64,000 nucleotides of DNA from an uncultured Agathobacter sp. (GTDB taxonomy: Bacteria; Bacillota; Clostridia; Lachnospirales; Lachnospiraceae). Positions 44,468 to 51,993 of the stretch are shown in pieces. A program made the translations under genes and the position numbers. Below the pieces are notes generated by a model. The model was not told the origin of the DNA. It worked only from the letters and a program-made list of their open reading frames with translations, and ran no database searches. Where the stretch lies: NCBI GenBank assembly GCA_910587655.1, contig CAJUND010000002.1:124001-188000 (forward strand), read 5' to 3'. How positions within the stretch are numbered: position 1 is the first letter of the stretch; each line of letters begins with the position of its first letter.

Positions 44468-46570
44468 ATGGATGTAAGCCAGTATCTGGAGATATTTATT
44501 GATGAAAGCGGGGAACATTTACAGACGTTAAGCGACTGTATCATGGAACTCGAAAATGAACCGGACAACAAGGATGTGATTAACGAAATCTTCCGTGCCG
44601 CCCATTCCTTAAAAGGAATGGCGGGTACGATGGGATTTAAAAGAATGCAGCATGTAACGCATGATATGGAAAATGTGTTCCAGGAAGTCCGGGGGGACAA
44701 AATTCCGGTTGACAGCCAGATGATAGATCTTCTCTTCAAATGTCTGGATGCCATTGAGGGATACCTTGATAATATTAAGGCAAGTTCGAGTGAAGGGGAA
44801 GAGGATAACGAGGTAATTATCAAGGAGCTGAATTCATTTATTGAAAAAGCAAATGGCAAGCAGACGGATGCTGCTGCGCCGGAACCTGCGAAGGAAGAAG
44901 CCAAAGAAGAAAAGACCGGTTCTGAAGGTGATGATGAGAAGAAGTATCTTCAGGTGGATCTTTCCGATAAAGAGCGTGAGCAGCTTGCCAGTGCAAAAAA
45001 CAGCGGATTACATATTTATGGAATGACAGTTGTGATACAAAAGGAATGTCTGTTAAAAGCAGCAAGGGCATTTCTGGTATTTCGTGCAGTGGAGGAATTC
45101 GGTGAAATTCTGGTTTACCGTCCAAGCTCGCAGGATATTGAGGATGAAAAATTTGAACTGGATTTCAGTTTTTACATGTCATCTTCCGAAGATCTGGAAA
45201 AAATCCAGACAGCTGCAAAAAATGTGTCTGAGATAGAGCAGGTTTTTGCTGAAGAGCTGTCTGACTTCGGACAGAATGAAGAAAAGGAAACAAAAGAAGA
45301 AACAAAGCCTGCCGCACAGGGGACACCGGCAGAGCCGCCGGCAAAGCAGGCAGAAAACAAAAAATCAGCATCTGCTCCGGCAGCAAAGAAACCGGCAGCC
45401 GGTAAACCGGCGACAAGCAGGACAATCCGTGTGGATATTGAAAAGCTGGATACTCTGATGAACCAGGTTTCCGAGCTTATTATTGCAAAAAACAGTCTGG
45501 TGTCCATTGCGTCCACGGAAGAAGGAAGTTTTAACAACCAGGGATTCCATGACCAGATTGAATATCTGGAGCGAATTACCACAAGTCTTCATGAATCTGT
45601 CATGAAAGCACGAATGGTTCCAATTGAGAGTGTTGTGAATAAGTTCCCGCGTATGATTCGTGATCTTTCCAGAACGCTCAACAAAAAAATGGATCTGGTA
45701 ATGACTGGTGAGGAAACCGAACTTGACCGTACAGTTGTGGACCAGATTGGGGATCCGCTGCAGCATCTGCTCAGGAATTCCGCAGACCATGGTCTTGAGG
45801 ATACCGAAAAACGTATTGAGCGTGGAAAATCAGAAACAGGACATATTTTCCTGAACGCTTTCCAGGAAGGCAATAATGTCGTAATCAAGGTTGGGGATGA
45901 CGGTAACGGTATTGATACCGAGGCTGTTAAGGGAAAAGCCATTGACCGTGGCATTATCACAGCCGAACAGGCGGAAACCATGAGCCAGAAGGAAATCGTC
46001 AATCTTTTGTTCCTGCCAAGTTTTTCCATGGCAAAGAAGATTACGGATATTTCCGGACGAGGCGTTGGTCTTGACGTTGTAAAATCAAATATTGAGCAGC
46101 TTGGCGGGGATGTAGAAGTTAAAACATCACTTGGGGAAGGCACCACCTTTACCGTACGTCTTCCGCTGACACTTGCTATTATCCAGGCACTGATGGTTGA
46201 AGTCCGGGATGAAAAATATGCAATTGCACTTGCATCCATTTCCAATATTGAAAGCGTTCCGGTTACGGATATCAAGTATGTTGAGGCAAAGGAAGTCATT
46301 CATTTACGCGGAAGTGTAATTCCTCTGATTCGTCTGGACCGGATTCTTGACATGGAACCAATCGAAGATGAAAGGGATAATCTTACCGTTGTTATCGTAC
46401 AGCGCGGGGACAGCCAGATTGGTCTTGTGGTTGATAATCTTATGGGACAGCAGGAAGTCGTTATCAAGTCATTGGGCAAGTATATTAATGGCAACAAGTT
46501 AATCAGTGGAGCAACGATTCTTGGAGATGGTGAGGTTGCACTGATTCTGGACACCAATACATTAATGTAA
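44468..46570 (+). CDS. cheA: Chemotaxis histidine kinase CheA
   Basis: A 700-residue kinase. Domain P1 has the phosphorylated His in FRAAHSLKGMAGTMG near 46; P2-like region near 160-260; Ala/Pro/Lys-rich linker; P3 dimerisation (KLDTLMNQVSELIIAKNSL); P4 ATPase with HLLRNSADHGLE and GDDGNGID boxes; C-terminal CheW-like P5. It phosphorylates CheB here and a CheY encoded elsewhere. Confidence 0.97.
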   Translation: MDVSQYLEIFIDESGEHLQTLSDCIMELENEPDNKDVINEIFRAAHSLKGMAGTMGFKRMQHVTHDMENVFQEVRGDKIPVDSQMIDLLFKCLDAIEGYLDNIKASSSEGEEDNEVIIKELNSFIEKANGKQTDAAAPEPAKEEAKEEKTGSEGDDEKKYLQVDLSDKEREQLASAKNSGLHIYGMTVVIQKECLLKAARAFLVFRAVEEFGEILVYRPSSQDIEDEKFELDFSFYMSSSEDLEKIQTAAKNVSEIEQVFAEELSDFGQNEEKETKEETKPAAQGTPAEPPAKQAENKKSASAPAAKKPAAGKPATSRTIRVDIEKLDTLMNQVSELIIAKNSLVSIASTEEGSFNNQGFHDQIEYLERITTSLHESVMKARMVPIESVVNKFPRMIRDLSRTLNKKMDLVMTGEETELDRTVVDQIGDPLQHLLRNSADHGLEDTEKRIERGKSETGHIFLNAFQEGNNVVIKVGDDGNGIDTEAVKGKAIDRGIITAEQAETMSQKEIVNLLFLPSFSMAKKITDISGRGVGLDVVKSNIEQLGGDVEVKTSLGEGTTFTVRLPLTLAIIQALMVEVRDEKYAIALASISNIESVPVTDIKYVEAKEVIHLRGSVIPLIRLDRILDMEPIEDERDNLTVVIVQRGDSQIGLVVDNLMGQQEVVIKSLGKYINGNKLISGATILGDGEVALILDTNTLM

Positions 46571-46585
46571 CGAAAGGGGAACAGA

Positions 46586-47092
46586 ATGGAAGCAGCAAAA
46601 ACAGAGGTAAGTATTAAGGGAAGTACGAAAGGAAACGGCAAGTCAAATACACAAAAAGAAATCAAACAGTATATCGTTATCCGGATTGGCGGGGAAAGAT
46701 ATGGAATTGATATCCGGTATGTGGATAATATTGTCCGGATGCAGAAGATTACCCGTGTTCCAAAGGCGCAGGTATACTACAAAGGGATTATTAATCTCCG
46801 TGGTGAGGTTGTGCCTGTCATGAGTATCCGCATTAAAATGGGACTTGAGGATGACGTATTTACCAATGCTTCAAGGATTATTATATTAAAGATTGAAGAA
46901 CGCGGTACAATAGGTGTTATTGTCGATGAGGTCTGTGAGGTTGTCAATCTTTCAGAAGATGAAATTGAGGCAAACACCATGAATGGCAGCCGTCTGAAGG
47001 ATTCATTTATCACAGGAATCGGTAAGAGCGGGGACCAGCTGATTTCATTATTTGAAATCAGTGCTATTGTGGATGAGCGGGAAAATATGTAG
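46586..47092 (+). CDS. cheW: Chemotaxis coupling protein CheW
   Basis: A 168-residue adaptor that links receptors to CheA. CheW core begins at residue 28 (IVIRIGGERYGIDIRYVDNIVRM); INLRGEVVPVMSIRIKMG is the receptor-kinase contact motif. A Lys/Ser/Thr/Gly-rich N-terminal extension of about 25 residues is unusual but looks disordered. Confidence 0.95.
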   Translation: MEAAKTEVSIKGSTKGNGKSNTQKEIKQYIVIRIGGERYGIDIRYVDNIVRMQKITRVPKAQVYYKGIINLRGEVVPVMSIRIKMGLEDDVFTNASRIIILKIEERGTIGVIVDEVCEVVNLSEDEIEANTMNGSRLKDSFITGIGKSGDQLISLFEISAIVDERENM

Positions 47093-47102
47093 TTGCAGCA
47101 GG

Positions 47103-47151
47103 GGGAATATTCCCAGGGTATTTCAGTATAGTGAGGTCTTGCCTCACTATA
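47103..47151 (+). repeat. Intercistronic palindrome and hairpin between cheW and cheC
   Basis: A perfect 12-bp palindrome GGGAATATTCCC (47103-47114) and a perfect 10-bp stem TATAGTGAGG (47127-47136) with CCTCACTATA (47142-47151), loop 5 nt. No T-run follows. Possible RNA processing or stability element. Confidence 0.7.
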
Positions 47152-47188
47152 TCTGTAATGTGAGTTATTCTATTGCGGGGAGGGGAAA

Positions 47189-47809
47189 ATGGCAGAATTT
47201 TCATTAGACAATGTAAACAGTATGTATATGGATGTCCTTCGGGAGATTGGTAATATCGGAGCCGGCAATGCCACTACTTCACTTGCCAGCATGATTAATT
47301 CCAAGATTGACATGAATGTTCCCAAAGTGGAGCTGATGGAAGCATCAAAGCTCAGTACTGCAATCTGTCCGGAAGAGGAGATTATTGTCGGAATTTTTCT
47401 GGAAGTAAAGCATGATATTACCGGCAGCATGATGTTTCTGATGCGGATGGACAGCGCGCATTATCTGGTAAATAAGCTGATGGGAAAAGATCCGGAAAAC
47501 AGGGATGACTTTGATGAAATGGATCTGTCTGCAATGAAAGAAATCGGAAATATCATTGCGGCATCGTATTTATCGGCGTTATCCGGACTGACAAACCTTA
47601 CAATTGCACCGTCCATTCCTTATATTGCGGTGGATATGGCTGCATCAATTTTAAGTGTTCCGGCAATACAGTTTGGACAGTACGGTAATAATGCTTTGTT
47701 AATTGAAACGGAGTTTGGGGATGATTACATGATTAACGGATATTTTATCCTGATGCCTGAGGAGGATTCTTATGCTACAATTCTTACTTCTTTAGGAATC
47801 CAGATGTAA
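47189..47809 (+). CDS. cheC: CheY-P phosphatase CheC
   Basis: A 206-residue CheC with both ExxN phosphatase motifs intact (REIGNIGAGNATTSL near 17 and KEIGNIIAASYLSAL near 113). Interaction with CheD, encoded next, raises its activity in B. subtilis. GGGGAGGGG SD ahead. It is a paralogue of the FliY phosphatase domain. Confidence 0.95.
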   Translation: MAEFSLDNVNSMYMDVLREIGNIGAGNATTSLASMINSKIDMNVPKVELMEASKLSTAICPEEEIIVGIFLEVKHDITGSMMFLMRMDSAHYLVNKLMGKDPENRDDFDEMDLSAMKEIGNIIAASYLSALSGLTNLTIAPSIPYIAVDMAASILSVPAIQFGQYGNNALLIETEFGDDYMINGYFILMPEEDSYATILTSLGIQM

Positions 47810-47834
47810 GCAGGGGAATAAGAGGGAAGGAACA

Positions 47835-48320
47835 ATGGGAGAATTGATAAAAGTCGGCATGGCAGACCTAAAGGTTGCGAAAGCACCGGATACGCTGACC
47901 ACACTGGGCTTAGGCTCATGTATAGGACTGACTATGTATGATCCTGTCATGAAAATCGGCGGAATGGTGCACTATATGCTGCCGGACAGTACAAAGATAA
48001 AAAACAACTCAAATATTGCAAAGTTTGGAGATACGGGAATTCAGGAGCTGTTAAGGCTGATGCTTTTGAATGGTGCGAACAGGCGAAGGCTGGTGGCAAA
48101 AATTGCAGGCGGGGCACAGATGTTTGCGATGAGCGGAAGTTCTGCGATTGGTAATGTCGGGGACCGTAATGCTGAGGAGGCGGTACTGATATTAAGGCAG
48201 CTGGGGATACCGCTGATTGCAAGGGATACAGGATTAAATTACGGAAGAACAGTGGAGCTGGACTGCTCAACAGGCCAGTATCTGATTAAGGCAGTAGGAA
48301 AAAGTTCAAAAGTTATATAG
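47835..48320 (+). CDS. cheD: Chemoreceptor glutamine deamidase CheD
   Basis: A 161-residue deamidase with catalytic Cys in LGSCIGL near 27 and His in GGMVHYMLPDS near 44. CheD modifies receptors and activates CheC; the two genes are adjacent, as in B. subtilis. Confidence 0.95.
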   Translation: MGELIKVGMADLKVAKAPDTLTTLGLGSCIGLTMYDPVMKIGGMVHYMLPDSTKIKNNSNIAKFGDTGIQELLRLMLLNGANRRRLVAKIAGGAQMFAMSGSSAIGNVGDRNAEEAVLILRQLGIPLIARDTGLNYGRTVELDCSTGQYLIKAVGKSSKVI

Positions 48321-48330
48321 GGGAAATGTG

Positions 48331-48654
48331 ATGAAAACCAATGCAGTACCGGCAGTGATTATGCTGACGGCGGGATTATTAGATTGTATATTGTCATTAT
48401 ACGAACATATGTCGTTTTTTCAGTTTACCAAACGGTTACTGATCGTTCTTGTGGCATTTTATATTCTTGGATGCGCAGTAAAAATTGTGCTTGACATGAA
48501 TTTTAAGGATGAGGAAGAACAGGAAGAGACTGAGCAGGAGGATATGCAGGAAGAAGAGGGCGTTCTGCCGGAGGAAGGACAGGAGGAAGAACCTGATTCC
48601 ATGGAAGAACCAGAGGATGCGCAGACAAACCCGGACCTTTCAGAGACCGAATAA
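48331..48654 (+). CDS. Two-helix membrane protein with acidic tail (unknown)
   Basis: A 107-residue protein of unknown function in the small gap between cheD and the sigma-28 gene. Two hydrophobic stretches (about residues 5-22 and 35-55) are followed by a tail of about 50 residues made mostly of Glu, Asp, Gln and Pro. ATG at 48331 is preceded by AGGGGAAA; a GTG three bases earlier is possible. The tight spacing to both neighbours argues for a real operon gene. I do not recognise a family. Confidence 0.75.
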   Translation: MKTNAVPAVIMLTAGLLDCILSLYEHMSFFQFTKRLLIVLVAFYILGCAVKIVLDMNFKDEEEQEETEQEDMQEEEGVLPEEGQEEEPDSMEEPEDAQTNPDLSETE

Positions 48655-48669
48655 CCAGGAGCCAGTTAA

Positions 48670-49434
48670 ATGAAAACAGTTGATAAAGAAATGCTTTGGG
48701 ACAGTTACCGGAAAAAGCCGTCGCAGGAGCTCCGGGAACAGCTGATAATTGAATATGCGCAGCTTGTAAAGCTTGTAGCGGGCAGACTGAGCATTTATCT
48801 CGGACATAATGTGGAGTATGATGATCTTGTCAGCTATGGTATTTTCGGGCTGATTGATGCGATTGACAAATACGATCTTTCAAAAAGCGTGAAGTTTGAG
48901 ACATATGCAAGTCTGCGCATCCGTGGGGCTATTCTGGACCAGATTCGTAAAATGGACTGGATTCCCCGTACCGTGCGACAGAGACAGCGTAAGCTGGATG
49001 ATGCGGTCAAGCAGATTGAGATGCGGACCGGAAAGACGGCAACAGATGATGAGATTGCAAAGGAACTCGGGCTGACCGGCGAGGAACTGTTAAGCTGGCA
49101 GTCGCAGCTTAAGGTTGCAAATGTTGTGTCATTAAACGAGTTTGAGGAAAACGGACCGGAACCGCTTGTCGATCCCGGTAATCCGTCCCGTTTTATGGGG
49201 CCGGAGGAAGTGGTGGAGGAGGCAGAACTGAAAGAAGTGCTTGCAGAATCCTTAAAGCTTCTGACAGAAAAGGAACAAAGAGTGATTGAACTGTATTATT
49301 ACGAGGAAATGACCCTGAAGGAAATCAGTGAAATTCTCGGGGTATCAGAATCCCGTGTGTCCCAGCTGCACACCAAAGGACTGATGAAGATGCGCAGAAA
49401 AATGGGGGCATACATGAATATCCTTGTGGATTAA
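48670..49434 (+). CDS. sigD: Flagellar sigma factor sigma-28 (SigD/FliA)
   Basis: A 254-residue sigma-70 family factor that directs late flagellar and chemotaxis genes. Region 2 (NVEYDDLVSYGIFGLIDAIDKYD; FETYASLRIRGAILDQIRKMDWIPR) is the FliA/SigD hallmark; region 4 has EMTLKEISEILGVSESRVSQLHTKG. SD CAGGAGCC. No FlgM anti-sigma gene is in the window. Confidence 0.97.
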   Translation: MKTVDKEMLWDSYRKKPSQELREQLIIEYAQLVKLVAGRLSIYLGHNVEYDDLVSYGIFGLIDAIDKYDLSKSVKFETYASLRIRGAILDQIRKMDWIPRTVRQRQRKLDDAVKQIEMRTGKTATDDEIAKELGLTGEELLSWQSQLKVANVVSLNEFEENGPEPLVDPGNPSRFMGPEEVVEEAELKEVLAESLKLLTEKEQRVIELYYYEEMTLKEISEILGVSESRVSQLHTKGLMKMRRKMGAYMNILVD

Positions 49435-49444
49435 GGAGGGTGCC

Positions 49445-49756
49445 ATGCCGATTGGACAGATTAATTATGCAATGATTCAAAGAACGACGGATGTGGAAGC
49501 TTTTAAACACCAGGAAGAGGCAAAACCCATGGTTGACCAGCAGAACATACAGACGGTGGTTAAAAAGCATGAGGAGGCACTGCGTCACCAGGTGATAAAA
49601 AAGGAAGACAGCAACCGCGCTGAAAACCATACAGATGCAAAGGAAGAGGGCAAAGGAAAATATACAGCCAGCCAGGGGAAGAAAAAAGCAAAATCCAAAA
49701 TTGACAGCGGCCAGGTCATTAAAAAAACAAATCAGGGAATTGATATTAAAATATGA
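49445..49756 (+). CDS. Small charged flagellar-operon protein (unknown)
   Basis: A 103-residue hydrophilic protein beginning MPIGQINYAMIQRTTDVEAF, rich in Lys, Glu, Gln and His and without membrane helices or known motif. Start at 49445 follows AAGGAGGG; it lies between the sigma-28 and SwrB-like genes, with 10 and 9 bases to its neighbours. Similar short unannotated proteins occur at this place in related bacteria as far as I recall, but I cannot verify this. Confidence 0.7.
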   Translation: MPIGQINYAMIQRTTDVEAFKHQEEAKPMVDQQNIQTVVKKHEEALRHQVIKKEDSNRAENHTDAKEEGKGKYTASQGKKKAKSKIDSGQVIKKTNQGIDIKI

Positions 49757-49765
49757 GGAATGAAC

Positions 49766-50446
49766 ATGACAGGAGTTGAAATAGCTTTCATTATTGTCGG
49801 TATAATTTTTATCATAGTCAGTTTTTTTGTGCAGGAAAAATTATCGGCAAAGGATATGGAAGAATTCGCAAAATTAAGTGAAAAAGAACTGAATTACATT
49901 GTAAACCGCCAGATGAAAAATGCAAACGAAAGAGTAGAGGATTCCATTGAGCAGGTGATTGAGGAAGCGCATGAAATAACAAAGCGTGCCATGGAAAAGG
50001 AAAGCAATGAAAAGATTATGGCAATCAGCGAGTATTCCAATACGGTGATTGATTCCATGAATAAAACGCATGATGAAATCCTCTTTTTATACAGTATGTT
50101 AAATGACAAGCATGCAGAGCTTACAGGACTTGCTTCACAGCTCCAGCAGTTTTCCGACCATATGAGGGTTCCGGAACCGGAGATGGTTTCTTCCGGGATT
50201 CCTGAGCCGGAACCTGAAATGGAAACAATGGAAGCTGCGGCAGCTGAGAGAATGCCGGTGCGGCAGACGGGAAATGTATCCCGTTCCATGCTGGCGGATG
50301 ATGGTTCAAACCACAATGAAAAGATTTTAAGACTGCACCAGCAGGGATATACTGATGTAGAGGTTGCACGGACCCTGGGACTGGGGCTGGGCGAAGTCAG
50401 ACTTGTCATTGGATTGTTCAGAGGAGAAGAAGCAGGTGAAATTTAA
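49766..50446 (+). CDS. SwrB-like membrane/coiled-coil protein (DUF6115 type)
   Basis: A 226-residue protein: one N-terminal membrane helix (residues about 4-22), a long coiled coil (about 25-130), a Pro/Glu/Met-rich linker, and a C-terminal helix-turn-helix-like segment (KILRLHQQGYTDVEVARTLGLGLGEV). B. subtilis SwrB, encoded directly after sigD, has the same order of parts and promotes flagellar export activation. I take this as the probable counterpart; sequence similarity could not be measured. ATG at 49766 is better spaced from GAGGA than the ATG at 49760. Confidence 0.75.
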   Translation: MTGVEIAFIIVGIIFIIVSFFVQEKLSAKDMEEFAKLSEKELNYIVNRQMKNANERVEDSIEQVIEEAHEITKRAMEKESNEKIMAISEYSNTVIDSMNKTHDEILFLYSMLNDKHAELTGLASQLQQFSDHMRVPEPEMVSSGIPEPEPEMETMEAAAAERMPVRQTGNVSRSMLADDGSNHNEKILRLHQQGYTDVEVARTLGLGLGEVRLVIGLFRGEEAGEI

Positions 50447-51062
50447 GTATTATTTACGCGGATGTGGAGCTGGAATACTGTTTACGGCTCTGGTGCTTAC
50501 GATTTCCTTTCATACAAGGGGCGGAGTCATGACGGATGAAAAGGCAATGCAGCGTGCATCAGAACTTGGGATGGTGATGCCGGACGGTACGGAAGGTCTT
50601 TCTGACACACAGGAGGATACGCAGAATGCGAAGCCGGTGGTAAACATGAAAGATACGCAAAAATCCAGGGAAGATCCCAAAACAGGCCAGAGTTCCGAAA
50701 AAACGGAGACACAGAAGGAAAACACGGATAAAGATAAAAACAAAGATACAGACAAAGATAAAAATAAAGATAAAAACAAGGATGATAAGGATAAGTCTTC
50801 CGAAGACGACAAACCGGAAAGCTCTGAAAAATCCAGCGAGGATGGATCTGGGGATGAAACGGTTTCCATCACCATTAGGAGGGGAGAAGTCTGCAGGGAG
50901 ATTGCAGAAGACCTTTACAGTAAGGGGCTTGTGGATGACGCCGAGGGGTTCCGGAAGTACATGAGGGACCAGGGATATGATAACCAGATCTGTGTGGGAA
51001 CATTTGAACTGAAAAAGGGAATGACCTATGCACAGATTGCGAAGGTTCTTACCATGAAATAG
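50436..51062 (+). CDS. Membrane-anchored MltG-N/LysM-like protein without catalytic domain
   Basis: A 208-residue protein. GTG start at 50436 overlaps the end of the SwrB-like gene and follows AGAGGAGAAG. One membrane helix (about 7-25), a long Lys/Asp/Glu/Asn repeat-like linker (about 60-135), then a compact C-terminal domain (IRRGEVCREIAEDLY, YDNQICVGTFELKKGMTYAQIAKVL) that resembles the N-terminal LysM-like part of YceG/MltG. The lytic transglycosylase region of true MltG is missing, so it should bind rather than cut cell wall. Confidence 0.75.
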   Translation: MKFKYYLRGCGAGILFTALVLTISFHTRGGVMTDEKAMQRASELGMVMPDGTEGLSDTQEDTQNAKPVVNMKDTQKSREDPKTGQSSEKTETQKENTDKDKNKDTDKDKNKDKNKDDKDKSSEDDKPESSEKSSEDGSGDETVSITIRRGEVCREIAEDLYSKGLVDDAEGFRKYMRDQGYDNQICVGTFELKKGMTYAQIAKVLTMK

Positions 51063-51082
51063 AAATAATTTATTGTTTTATC

Positions 51083-51111
51083 TTGCATATGAGCCTTTGG
51101 TATGGTATAAT
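51083..51111 (+). promoter_or_regulatory. rpsB-tsf promoter
   Basis: TTGCAT (51083-51088), 17-base spacer, perfect TATAAT (51106-51111). The -10 box lies in the loop of the terminator of the preceding operon. Confidence 0.75.
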
Positions 51112-51130
51112 GCCAAAGGCTTTATATTTT
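51093..51130 (+). terminator. Terminator of the fla/che operon
   Basis: GCCTTTGG (51093-51100) pairs with CCAAAGGC (51113-51120), followed by TTTATATTTT. Its DNA is shared with the rpsB promoter. Confidence 0.75.
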
Positions 51131-51150
51131 ATTAATCACATGTATGGAGG

Positions 51151-51184
51151 CTGCCGGTGCCGGATTTACGCTTTCCGGTGGCAG
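51151..51184 (+). promoter_or_regulatory. Structured rpsB leader
   Basis: CTGCC (51151-51155) pairs with GGCAG (51180-51184), and inside it CCGGA (51160-51164) with TCCGG (51174-51178), giving an interrupted hairpin 48 bases ahead of rpsB. Ribosomal protein S2 autogenous leaders are known in several bacteria; whether this is one is not shown. Confidence 0.4.
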
Positions 51185-51199
51185 ACCAGTAGGAAGTAC

Positions 51200-51235
51200 A
51201 TGGCAGAACACAACCAAACGGAGGTAGAATCATGA
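51200..51235 (+). CDS. Possible 11-codon upstream ORF coupled to rpsB
   Basis: ATG at 51200 opens MAEHNQTEVES and its TGA (51233-51235) overlaps the rpsB ATG as ATGA. A weak AGGAAG (51191-51196) is ahead. The uORF contains the strong GGAGGT SD of rpsB. Low certainty that it is translated. Confidence 0.25.
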   Translation: MAEHNQTEVES

Positions 51236-51966
51236 GCGTAATTTCAATGAAACAATTACTTGAAGCAGGTGTTCATTTCGGACACCAGACAAGAAGATGG
51301 AATCCTAAAATGGCTCCGTACATCTACACAGAGCGTAATGGTATTTACATCATCGACCTGCAGAAATCTGTAGGCAAGGTGGATGAGGCCTATGATGCGG
51401 TTTCCGATATTGCGGCACAGGGAGGAACAATTCTCTTTGTCGGCACCAAGAAGCAGGCGCAGGAAGCAATCAAAACAGAGGCAGAGCGCTGCGGAATGTA
51501 CTATGTAAATGAGAGATGGTTAGGCGGTATGCTTACAAACTTCAGAACCATTCAGAGCCGTATTGCCCGTCTCAAGGAGATTGAGGTAATGTCAGAGGAT
51601 GGAACTTTTGAAGTTCTTCCAAAGAAAGAAGTCATTGCACTTAAGAAAGAATGGGAAAAATTAGAGAAAAACCTTGGCGGAATCAAGGAAATGAAGAGAA
51701 TCCCGGATGCGATTTTTGTTGTGGATCCGAAGAAGGAGAGAATCTGTATCCAGGAGGCACAGTCTCTGGGTATTACACTGATTGGTATTGCAGATACCAA
51801 CTGTGATCCGGACGAGCTGGATTATGTTATTCCTGGTAATGATGATGCCATCCGTGCAGTGAAGCTGATTGTTTCCAAGATGGCTGACGCAGTAATCGAA
51901 GCGAACCAGGGCGTGGAAAACACAGATGCTCCTGCAGAGGAAACAGCAGAAGAACAGGAAGCATAA
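51232..51966 (+). CDS. rpsB: 30S ribosomal protein S2
   Basis: A 244-residue S2 protein: MSVISMKQLLEAGVHFGHQTRRWNPKM-type N-terminus, NERWLGGMLTNFRTI, and GIADTNCDPDELDYVIPGNDDA near the end; a short acidic C-terminal tail follows. Strong CGGAGGT SD. First gene of the rpsB-tsf operon. Confidence 0.99.
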   Translation: MSVISMKQLLEAGVHFGHQTRRWNPKMAPYIYTERNGIYIIDLQKSVGKVDEAYDAVSDIAAQGGTILFVGTKKQAQEAIKTEAERCGMYYVNERWLGGMLTNFRTIQSRIARLKEIEVMSEDGTFEVLPKKEVIALKKEWEKLEKNLGGIKEMKRIPDAIFVVDPKKERICIQEAQSLGITLIGIADTNCDPDELDYVIPGNDDAIRAVKLIVSKMADAVIEANQGVENTDAPAEETAEEQEA

Positions 51967-51993
51967 ATTCAGGGAAATTGGAGGAAAATAAAA

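Noticed and set aside
45589..46299. 236-codon minus-strand ORF inside cheA
   Set aside because: Shadow of the CheA kinase domain; composition is Ser/Ile/Phe-rich without motif.
50742..50796. Repeats of AAAGATAAAAACAA as a possible CRISPR or tandem repeat element
   Set aside because: They encode the Lys/Asp/Asn linker of the MltG-like protein in frame; there are no spacers.
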